From CAUZFZ01 sp963579025 (GTDB lineage Bacteria > Planctomycetota > Planctomycetia > Planctomycetales > Planctomycetaceae): DNA of 16,461 bases. Position numbers and translations under genes: made by a program. Within the stretch, counting starts at the first letter, position 1. Every line of letters starts with the position of its first letter. The notes beneath the pieces were generated by a model. The model was not told the DNA's origin. It saw nothing but the letters and a program-made list of their open reading frames with translations, and did no database searches. Location: the NCBI GenBank assembly GCA_963579025.1, contig CAUZFZ010000202.1:1-16461 (forward strand), in the 5' to 3' direction. Positions 1-7,600 of the stretch are shown piece after piece.

Positions 1-745
1 GGTCGCCCGGTTTGGCACCCAGAATAAAGCTCATACGCTGTCGGATCAGTTCCTCGATATGAGGGGCATTACTGGCCAGCGCATCTTCAATCACGATCAG
101 TTTCAAATGCCGATGCTCGCGGCGACTCTTCTCCAGCAGGCGCCGACACGCGTTGCGTTCGCAGTCGTTCTTACTGTTTCCATCCTGCCTGATGATCGGT
201 TCCGGAGCCAGCGGTATCACCTCGCGGAAGTCCGGATGCACAATCGCCGCACCCAGCAGCTGATGGTGGTAAGTGGTCACTCCGGTCCGACTGTTGACCT
301 TTTCCAGGCAGGCCGGGCAATGCACTTTGAGAGAAGTGAAATACCCTGTCCCGTCGAGTGCCAGTAGAAAAGCCCCGTCGTGAAACGCGAATGGTTCCAG
401 CGCCTTGCCGCGCTGAAGTGCCCGAAAGATATCATTGAAGGCCGCCCGGATGTCCTCGGGTTTCACGCCGTCGAGAATTTCGCGCAACTGAGTATCACTG
501 GGGACCTGCTCGATACCGAACAGTGCGTGCAGGTTGCGTTCGTGACGGCGCTCATCAAAAGCCAGTAACGAGGGGTCCTTCAGAGCAAACACCGCCAGCC
601 CGGACAGGAGCGCATCACACACAGGAATGACGGGATTCTGGCGGGGATCGGGAATCTTCTGGAACCGCTCCTTGATCAGAGTCAGCAATCCATCGGCGGA
701 GAGATGCCGCCGGGGCTTTGGCAGAGTCGAAACCGTCAGAAGCAT
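1..745 (-). CDS. DDE transposase, N-terminal part (runs off left edge)
   Basis: This open frame starts at ATG 745 and continues past position 1, so only about 248 N-terminal residues are visible. AAGGA lies six bases before the ATG and supports the start. The N-terminus reads MLLTVSTLPKPRRHLSADGL, followed by a DALLSGLAVFALKDPSLLAFDE segment typical of a transposase N-terminal domain. LALDGTGYF supplies the probable first catalytic Asp; later NDCERNACRRLLEK and VIEDALASN follow, the latter carrying the probable second Asp. The catalytic Glu would lie beyond the left edge. The overall look is an IS4-like DDE transposase, perhaps of the ISNCY/ISDol1 type, but I cannot settle the family. Terminal inverted repeats were not identified; the right end of the element should fall between 746 and 1016. 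No frameshift is visible in this part. Confidence 0.85.
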   Translation of the reverse strand, partial: MLLTVSTLPKPRRHLSADGLLTLIKERFQKIPDPRQNPVIPVCDALLSGLAVFALKDPSLLAFDERRHERNLHALFGIEQVPSDTQLREILDGVKPEDIRAAFNDIFRALQRGKALEPFAFHDGAFLLALDGTGYFTSLKVHCPACLEKVNSRTGVTTYHHQLLGAAIVHPDFREVIPLAPEPIIRQDGNSKNDCERNACRRLLEKSRREHRHLKLIVIEDALASNAPHIEELIRQRMSFILGAKPGD

Positions 746-1016
746 GACACGTCCTTGTGTCGCCAGCGTTCCAGAAGCAGGGCGGATCGCGGCGTCAGGC
801 TACCGGTCCTGTCCCGTCCTGCCCGGGTCGTCCATGCTCCCACATCTCGTCCATACGGCAACACCCATCCTGCCCAGACGTCAGAGACGCCTACCCACGA
901 GCCGGTCTTCATTTACGAACACGATCCTCAGAATCGCTCGTTTTCCCGCGAATTTCAGCAGCCCGGGAACTGCTGTTGTTTTGACAACTCGGCTGTGCCG
1001 CTTTGGCCGGTGTCAT

Positions 1017-1412
1017 TTAATCCGTGTTGGTCTCCTTCAAATTGCTCCAGTCGATCATCGTGAGTCCCAATGAATCTTCGACCGGACCATTGCCGTGTTG
1101 CTCAGCGTCAACAGTTAGGCGAGCGACCCTGACGAGCCACTCTCTGATCTGATCGAGAGTCACGTCAGTTTCTGAGTAGAGATCGACGTAGACCGGAGCC
1201 ACAAACCGCCGCATGGGTTTCTGGCCATACTCAGCCAACAGAATTCCCTGAATGGCCAGCCCGGCACCGTTGACCGAAACGTAAAGGCATCCGTCCGATT
1301 CGTGCTCAGCCCAATCTGAGTTAGTCCAGAATCTGTCACTGGAATCGGAGATCAGGAAGCGAGGATGCTGGGGCGTGCCGGTGGCGATGATCGACAGAAC
1401 AAGGTCGGACAT
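1017..1412 (-). CDS. Hypothetical protein, 131 aa
   Basis: The product is not recognised. I chose ATG 1412 (MSDLVLSIIATG) because GGGAGA lies seven bases upstream. The same frame can be extended to a GTG at 1478, which would overlap the recombinase stop as GTGA and make a 153-residue protein. The protein is soluble-looking and acidic, with no signal peptide, membrane segment or clear motif. Aromatic-rich stretches such as SDRFWTNSDWAEHE and RRFVAPVYVDLYSETDVTLDQIREWL suggest a compact alpha/beta fold. It sits directly behind the recombinase on the same strand, so the two are probably co-transcribed and it is probably island cargo. It ends about 270 bp before the transposase gene. Confidence 0.6.
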   Translation of the reverse strand: MSDLVLSIIATGTPQHPRFLISDSSDRFWTNSDWAEHESDGCLYVSVNGAGLAIQGILLAEYGQKPMRRFVAPVYVDLYSETDVTLDQIREWLVRVARLTVDAEQHGNGPVEDSLGLTMIDWSNLKETNTD

Positions 1413-1474
1413 TGAGGTCTCCCGAGGAAAAGTGGATTCGGGAGCCACAGCCGGTGTCACTCTGCTGGTGGGAG

Positions 1475-3286
1475 TCACTTAAGCCCGAGCGCATTAAGTC
1501 TTCGCCGGACTGTCATCTCGGAGACTTCGAGACGGTCGGTGATTTCTTTCACGCTGCGTGTGCCAGCATCCCAGAGAGAACGCACCTTATCACCAATCGG
1601 ATCGGGATCAGCCAAGAGACGTGGAACTCCAGAAAACATTGGCCGGAGGTGGTCACGAAACTCTCGCTGTGATTCGAACAGCGCTTTCCACGGGCGGTTT
1701 GAGTAATGCTTGTAGAGGAGCTTATCACCTTCATGCGGGATGCCATGGCATAACGCCACACTGGCAATCAGAGCGTTCGTCTGGTCACCACCCAGCCAGT
1801 CTGGAAGCTGGTCTCGCAGCGTTCCGAACGGAAGATGATGCGTCAGCCTTTCCTCTTCGGTTGCATACTTTTCATGACGATCCAGTAGTCGCTGCCACAT
1901 ATTGGCGAAGCCGGTCTGAGCGTTTCGAGATTCGTCTCTGTAAAGCGATGTTCCTTCCGTCGTGAGTAGTACCCGGTCATTCGAAACCGGTTCTCGACCG
2001 AGATTCTTTGTGGATTCGGAACGCCACCAATCAAGCAGTTCGACAGTTTCCGGCCAAAGAAACCACCATCCGAGAACGCCACTCTTGGGTCGAATAAACC
2101 CGCACCAACTGTCTTCGGATGACGTATCGATCCTGAGTCCTTGCTTGCACCAACGGTGTTCCTGACGAAGGAAAACATCGCCCCATTCGACTCGCCCAAA
2201 TTCGGCGGCACCGTGGGCGCAATTCAAACACCAACACATGAGAAGACGCTCAAAAGGCAAGGCGTGCTTAAAAATGCTGGCAAGCTCGGCCACGGAATAC
2301 GTCACGACCTCCATGTCGTCGACGGATTGTTTGTCTCCGGGCAATCTGCGGATTTGTCGATTCAGCAAGTCGAAGTCATGGGGCCTTCTCCACCCGAACT
2401 GCGGGGTCAGGTGAAGCCACGCAAAGAATCGCAGCAATTCGCCGATGTAGTTGGAGCACGTCTTCTTTGTCAGCGGTTCCGGTGGATGCTTTCGGCGGTT
2501 GTTCGGACGTTCTCTCCAGTAATCGACAAGCGCCTGACACCTTTCGAAGTCGAGTTGGGCGAGTTCGTAGTTCTCGCTTCGCTCTCTGATTGCCCGGATC
2601 AGCCCGACCATGTGATGTCCGCTGGAATCGAAACTGCCATCCGGGAGCGTGAAATCGTCTTCTCTTTTCTTCTCGTAAGCCGACAGCGCCTCGTGGAGTG
2701 TCCCGTTGATCAGCAGCGTGGCTGGATCGGGCGGTGCTGATCCTCTTGCTTTGCTGAGTTGCCCGATCCTGTATCGAGCGGCACTCTCATGAAACCGGAT
2801 CACTTTCTCTGAGTGTTGCTCCGGGAGTATCCAGTTTACGGACGGGAATAGATCGGAAATCACGTCGTAAAATGTTTTGGCCTCGTCCCATGAAAGCTCA
2901 TCGACAGTCGGCGGGTAATGACAGGCGGCATCGTCGGACGTGTAACGGTCGATGATCAGCTTGATCTGGATGTGCCATTCGCCGTCGCCGAAGGACGCTA
3001 GAAGCTCGTCGATTGGCGGGAGGTGAATTCGAGTTTCCCCGCCCCTTAGAAGGTCCGCAGCCCACAGGCCCAATTCAGTCCACACAAATTCAGCCCGGAA
3101 CCGGCGGCACAAGGACTCGTTGTCCCGCCAAACATCTTCGATTCGTGCGGACCGCCGATCGGCCTCTTGAGGATCAACACCGGCTGGTAGTCGGAAACGT
3201 CTTCCGGCGATCATCCGACGCAGTCCCTTGCCGTCGTCGGTACGCCGCTTGTGGCGACGAATGTTGGGTGTATGAAAATTGGCCAC
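1475..3286 (-). CDS. Tyrosine recombinase/integrase, divergent, with C-terminal HTH (603 aa)
   Basis: This is a probable phage-type integrase that recombines the island into the adjacent tmRNA gene. The frame is open from ATG 3436, but AAAGGAGG (complement 3292-3299) lies five bases before GTG 3286, giving VANFHTPNIRRHKRR as the real N-terminus. Residues about 240-320 resemble a SAM-like core-binding domain (TKKTCSNYIGELLRFFAWL). Residues 330-535 look like the catalytic domain: a box I-like NCAHGAAEFGRVEWGDV, a candidate Lys in RPKSG (K401), TLRD with the second Arg (R491), LCHG (H514), and YKHYSN with the candidate nucleophile (Y525 or Y528). The first catalytic Arg position appears to be Gly, as in divergent members. 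The C-terminus (about 567-603) is a helix-turn-helix (VKEITDRLEVSEMTVRRRL). The family call rests on these motifs and on the position next to ssrA. Confidence 0.75.
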   Translation of the reverse strand: MANFHTPNIRRHKRRTDDGKGLRRMIAGRRFRLPAGVDPQEADRRSARIEDVWRDNESLCRRFRAEFVWTELGLWAADLLRGGETRIHLPPIDELLASFGDGEWHIQIKLIIDRYTSDDAACHYPPTVDELSWDEAKTFYDVISDLFPSVNWILPEQHSEKVIRFHESAARYRIGQLSKARGSAPPDPATLLINGTLHEALSAYEKKREDDFTLPDGSFDSSGHHMVGLIRAIRERSENYELAQLDFERCQALVDYWRERPNNRRKHPPEPLTKKTCSNYIGELLRFFAWLHLTPQFGWRRPHDFDLLNRQIRRLPGDKQSVDDMEVVTYSVAELASIFKHALPFERLLMCWCLNCAHGAAEFGRVEWGDVFLRQEHRWCKQGLRIDTSSEDSWCGFIRPKSGVLGWWFLWPETVELLDWWRSESTKNLGREPVSNDRVLLTTEGTSLYRDESRNAQTGFANMWQRLLDRHEKYATEEERLTHHLPFGTLRDQLPDWLGGDQTNALIASVALCHGIPHEGDKLLYKHYSNRPWKALFESQREFRDHLRPMFSGVPRLLADPDPIGDKVRSLWDAGTRSVKEITDRLEVSEMTVRRRLNALGLK

Positions 3287-3364
3287 GCTGGCCTCCTTTG
3301 TGTCTGCCGCCAGATGCCGTAATTGGCCACCGGAGTCACCCTTATTGGCCACCAAATTGGCCAC
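3277..3364. repeat. Four direct repeats WATTGGCCAC in front of and over the integrase start
   Basis: Copies on the plus strand are at 3277-3286 (AATTGGCCAC), 3321-3330 (AATTGGCCAC), 3343-3352 (TATTGGCCAC) and 3355-3364 (AATTGGCCAC). Starts are 44, 22 and 12 bp apart, close to whole turns of the helix. The first copy includes the integrase GTG start codon. The nearby palindrome (3419-3453) contains a related AATTGGCCCT. Iterated, phased sites between an integrase and its attachment site are typical of arm-type integrase/excisionase sites or of autoregulatory operators. That function is an inference. Confidence 0.75.
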
Positions 3365-3418
3365 TGGATGTATGGCATAAAGCTTAGCAGTGCAAGGCTT
3401 TAGCGTAAGCGCAAGAGA

Positions 3419-3453
3419 AGGGCCAACTTGCGACATGGTCGCAAATTGGCCCT
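3419..3453. repeat. 35-bp near-perfect palindrome abutting the ssrA 3' end
   Basis: The left arm AGGGCCAACTTGCGAC (3419-3434) and right arm GTCGCAAATTGGCCCT (3438-3453) are 16-bp inverted repeats with one mismatch around a 3-base centre. The right arm ends three bases from the tmRNA discriminator base at 3456. The position suits a core or arm site for the neighbouring recombinase; a factor-independent terminator for ssrA is another reading, since the structure lies just downstream of its 3' end, although no U-tract follows. Confidence 0.8.
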
Positions 3454-3455
3454 AG

Positions 3456-3810
3456 TGGAGGCGGCGGGAATCGAACCCGCGTCCTGATGTCCCTTGGCGA
3501 TGGCCTCTACGTGCGTAGTCTGTTGATTGGGTCTCGCCTTGCTTGGCTCTTCAGACAAAGCCTTACGCGGCCAGTTCGCAACTTTGTCTCACGTCAGGCG
3601 TAGTGAACATTGACCTGACGCCAGTCTAATTTTGTGACCAGCCTTCGGACTCCTCAGACGGGGATTCCTGAGCCGGGACGGTTGCTACGCAACCATCGAG
3701 TACTGCCTGTTATTGGCAATTGTTGTTTGATCAGCTTTTAACGTGGCCTGCTGATCAACCACGGCACGCCACCATTACCTGCGGTGACCCAGTCGAAACC
3801 GATCGCCCCC
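3456..3810 (-). ncRNA. ssrA: Transfer-messenger RNA (tmRNA)
   Basis: The tmRNA rescues stalled ribosomes and tags the nascent peptide for proteolysis together with SmpB. The 5' end GGGGGCGATCGGTTTCGACT is the conserved tmRNA start, and the 3' end has a T-arm GCGGG-TTCGATT-CCCGC followed by CGCCTCC and discriminator A. GGGGGCG pairs with CGCCTCC as a 7-bp acceptor stem, which fixes both ends and gives 355 nt, a usual length. The frame at 3735-3685 encodes ADQTTIANNRQYSMVA and then TAG. The three bases after the discriminator are CTA rather than CCA, so CCA would have to be added after transcription. A weak TAGATG -10-like element lies at about -14 to -9; no convincing -35 was seen. The recombinase gene follows immediately downstream. 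Confidence 0.96.
3685..3735 (-). other. ssrA: tmRNA tag-peptide reading frame
   Basis: Starting at the resume codon GCT (3735-3733), the frame reads ADQTTIANNRQYSMVA and stops at TAG (3687-3685). The alanine start and the short hydrophobic end YSMVA fit a proteolysis tag recognised by ClpXP-type proteases. The resume codon is inferred from position and sense, not from an alignment. Confidence 0.8.
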
Positions 3811-4676
3811 ATTTCTGTCATCTACGCGTTAAGCCCCGCCAGCAGTTCTGGCCGCCGAACGGTGCCCGACACGTCCCTTTGACTGACAACTCGCTTGATT
3901 CTTCATCAAGCGAGCCTGGTTCCAATTATCGCCCAGCATCTCCACCGGTCAACAGCCTGATCGGGCTGATATCAAAAAGTCAGTTGCTTCTGGCTGGCCG
4001 TGTTTACTCGCGATCAGGACCGCAAAGCGGCAAGAGGTTGCGAGGTTTGCCGACTGGTCTCCGCACGTCCCATGACCTCTTGTGGCTTCGACATGGCCGT
4101 TCCAGAGCAACCGCCACGGCACAAATCCATGCCCGCATCCCGGTACGATTGCTGGCAAGTCACCAGGGGCCACCGAACCGTCCTGCGGTGTCAAAATCCC
4201 GCCTCTAACGGCGAAGCCGGCCTCAAAGTCGTCTGAAGGCAGGACTCCAACAGTTCGGCACGTGCGTTGCATAGCTGCCGTGGTGTTGGTCCGAATACAT
4301 CGTTTGTGTCTCAGCAGATTTTTGGAGGCATCGTGTCACGACTGAGCCGCTGCGACTTCAAACGTGTTGAATTCGGGTTCGATTCTCAGTTTTCAGTCTG
4401 GAAACCGAATTCCGGATGCAAGGATTCCTCGCTTCAGTCGTAAGCCTCTCGCGTTCTGTGGACTTCACGCCAGTCCCCGACTGGCAGCGGACGTCGAAGA
4501 ACACCCGTAATCGTTGCGGTGTTCTGCCTCAAAGATTCATCTCACTGCAGCATTTTGCTTACGTCATCAACAGCGTTTCTGCCGCGTTCGAGCAGGGACT
4601 TCGCGGGCGGGCCTCACTCGCGTCACATCCTGGTTTCGGTCCATTGTGCCGAGTTCGCATCCTCAGAGGCGCCAGC
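3811..4676. other. Long stretch without a supportable gene
   Basis: This 866-bp stretch separates the ssrA promoter side from the giant secreted-protein gene. Short open frames exist on both strands (for example complement 3949-4272) but none has a ribosome binding site or a recognisable product. The frame of the secreted protein is open back to 4416, but that extension lacks signal-peptide character and I treat it as untranslated. The only clear structure is the stem-loop at 3890-3914. Promoters for ssrA (leftward) and the secreted protein (rightward) must lie here; no strong consensus elements were recognised. Confidence 0.6.
3890..3914. repeat. Perfect 10-bp stem-loop upstream of ssrA
   Basis: CTCGCTTGAT (3890-3899), a five-base loop TCTTC and ATCAAGCGAG (3905-3914) form a perfect inverted repeat about 80 bp upstream of the tmRNA 5' end. 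Neither strand has a T-run behind it, so an intrinsic terminator is not well supported. A protein binding site in the ssrA control region or a terminator of a lost upstream gene are alternatives. Confidence 0.6.
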
Positions 4677-7600
4677 ATGCCAGTTCGCCGGTTTGCATTC
4701 CGTTCGTTGTTTGTTTCTTCCGTCCTCCGTCGATCACCACACCGTCGTCGCATCGCGTTTCGGACTCCGTCACGTCTTGAAACGATGGAAGTTCGCCGAC
4801 TTCTGAGTGCCACCACAATCGACGATACGCTGGACGTCGACGCTGTGGCTCAGGCGGTTGCTGAACAGGAAGCGAATGCCGCCCTCATCCCGATGAGTAT
4901 GCGGGAAGTCCGCCAGTTGGATGCGACCGAGATTCCGCAAATCGCTCCCCGGCAGCTCGCGATGGTGACTGCCAACCGCGACACGTTTCGCCGAATTCCC
5001 GTTCGTCTGCGTCAGGCACTCAGCGAAGCTCAGGTTCAGGCTCTGCAGGTTCGACGCACCGGGTTGCAGGGGCTGACCGACGATCAGATCAGCATGCTGA
5101 CGACCGAGCAGATCCAGTCGCTCCGGTTGCGCGACTTCCGTCTGCTGGGAGCTGATGAGATTTCGCAGCTCTCCCTGGACCAGGTGGGAATGCTCCGCAG
5201 CCATCGGGCGTTGCGGCGAATCAATACTGATGTTCGTACTCACCTGACCGGCGAGCAGGTTCGGGCACTGCCTGTCGAGCAGACTGGACTGCGATTACTG
5301 ACGGACGCGCAGGTCGGACAGCTCTCGACCGAACAGATTCGATCGCTCGATGAGGACCGTGATCTGAACCGACTCTCGGCCGAGCAGCGAGCGGCGCGTG
5401 AGTCGAATGCGGTCTGGGTTGGCGACATGACCGTTGTTCAGATTCAGGAATTGACTTATCGCAGTTTCTCTCAGCTCACGGCTGAGCAATCGCCTTACCT
5501 CACTGTCACCCAAATCGGCACGATACCGAACTCATGGTGGTTCACTCGGATGTCCGAGGACGCGCGAGGCACACTGACATCGCCGCAGGTACAGGCCCTG
5601 AATGTCGCGAGCGTCGGACTGAGTGATCTTACAATCGAACAGATTTCATCACTGACACGGTCGCAGGTGCAGTCCGTCAGTTACCGCAATTTCGAGCGTT
5701 TGAGTCCAGCACAGACACCACTGCTGACCGGATCGCAGCTCAGTATTCTGACAAGTTCCTGGTGGTTCGGTCGCTGGTCCGATCCGTCGCGGGCGGCACT
5801 GGTCGCCGAGCAGGTGCGGGCTCTTAACGTCGAGTCTCTGGGGCTTGGTCGTCTGACTCCGGGACAGATCCTGGCACTCAGCATTGAGCAGCTCATCACG
5901 CTGAACTTTCGCGAGTTCCAGCATCTCGGGCCGGGTCAGGTGCCGCACCTGACCGCCGAGCAGATGGGCAGCATTCCGAACTCATGGTGGTTCGGGCGCA
6001 TGTCGGTCGAAGCCCGCGCGGCGATCACTCCCGAACAGGTCCGCGCACTCAGGGTTGAGGAGATTGGACTCAGCGGACTCACACCGGACCAGATTCGCGA
6101 ACTTGCACCCGAGCAGATTCGCCGGCTCGGTTATCGCAACTTCCAGTACCTGGTATCCGAGCAGATTCAGCATCTCACGCCCGAGCAGGTCGGCACGATT
6201 CCGAATCAGTGGTGGCTGGGACGTATTCCCGAAGACGCACGAGCCGAATTCGACGGCGACCAGATTCGCGCTCTCGATGTGTATCACGTCGGATTGAGCC
6301 ATCTGACCAACGGACAGGTCGCCGAAATCAGTGTCGAACAGATTCAGCGACTTGACCGCGACAGTTTCCAGTATCTGACCGCCGACCAGGTTCCGCATCT
6401 GTTGCCAGACCAGGTTGCAACGATCGCGAACTCGTGGTGGTTCGGACGCATGTCCGAGGCCGCTCGACATGCGCTGACGGGCGACCAGGTACGGGCATTG
6501 AATGTTGCGGCTGTGGGAATCAGTCAACTGACGGACATCCAGATCGCCGAGCTGACCGTCGATCAAGTGCAGCAACTGAAGTACCGACAGTTCGAGCATC
6601 TCAATCCGGATCAGGCACCGTTGCTCACGGCTGAGCAACTTGCCGAGATCCCGAACCGCTGGTGGTTCGAGCGAATTCCGGAAGACGTTCGGGCTCGCCT
6701 GACGCCCACGCAGATTCAAGCTCTTAATGCTCAGTCACTTGGGACCAGCGGACTGACTCCTGATCAGGTCGCAATGCTATCGGCCGAGCAGGTGCAACAA
6801 CTCGACTACCGCCAGTTTGAGAACCTCACTCCCGACCAGGCTCCGTTGCTCACTGCCGAGCAGTTGGATTCGATCTCCAATCGCTGGTGGTTCGAGAGGA
6901 TTCCCGCGGAAGTACGCGCCCGTCTCACCGGAGATCAAGTGCGGCAGCTTCCCGTCGACCGCGTTGGTTTGTCTGGCCTGACCGCCGCTCAGATTGCCGA
7001 ACTGTCCGCCGAGCAGATTCAGCAGATCGATTACCGGCAGTTCGAGCATCTGACAGAGGCGCAGTCACCGCATTTGACCGCCGAGCAACTCGGTACGATT
7101 CCAAACCGCTGGTGGTTTGAGCGGATGTCCGAGGATGCCCGTGCGGCACTCACCGAGTCGCAGGTCCAGGCACTTCCCGTCGACCGCCTCAACCTGTATG
7201 GCCTGACCGATGCGCAGGTCGCATGGCTGACCACGGGTCAGATTCAAACGCTGTACTACCGGGACTTCCACCGACTCTCGGCCGAGCAGATCGTGCTGCT
7301 CTCACCCGCCCGGATCAGCACGGTTCCGAATTCCTGGTGGTTCGACGACATCCCCGAAGAGGTCCGCTTCTCACTGACGACAGAGCAGGTGCAGGCTCTG
7401 AACGTTGCGAATGTCTCGCCGAAGTACATCAGCATCCGTCAGCGCACGGAACTCACGCCGGCTCAGATTTACTCGCTCTCTTCCGGGGACCTGCGTTATC
7501 TCAATGCTGACCAGGTTCAGCACATCACGCGGGAGCAGATGGCTTCCATTCGGAATCGCTGGGAATTCGAACGGATGACTCCCGAATCCCGAGCGGCACT

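Larger units (their letters stand above)
1..3455 (-). mobile_element. Integrase-proximal end of a probable genomic island in ssrA
   Basis: A large tyrosine recombinase sits next to the 3' end of ssrA, separated by phased repeats and a palindrome, and is followed by an unknown small gene and a transposase. This is the usual arrangement at the attL side of an island integrated in a tmRNA gene. The far end, which should carry a copy of the last part of ssrA, is not inside the window; I searched positions 1-1475 by eye for the T-arm sequence and did not find it. The extent to the left is unknown. Confidence 0.6.

Noticed and set aside
59..1073. Plus-strand open frames over the left end
   Set aside because: Those up to 745 are antisense to the edge-truncated transposase gene, which has a clear transposase sequence; the rest, up to 1073, lie in the presumed IS end with no recognisable product.
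3949..4272. Open frame of 107 codons on the minus strand
   Set aside because: No ribosome binding site, no recognisable product, and overlapped by other open frames in the same stretch.
4416..4676. N-terminal extension of the giant secreted protein by 87 codons
   Set aside because: No signal-like sequence or ribosome binding site; ATG 4677 has AGAGG in place and is followed by the basic region and the LEPR-XLL motif.
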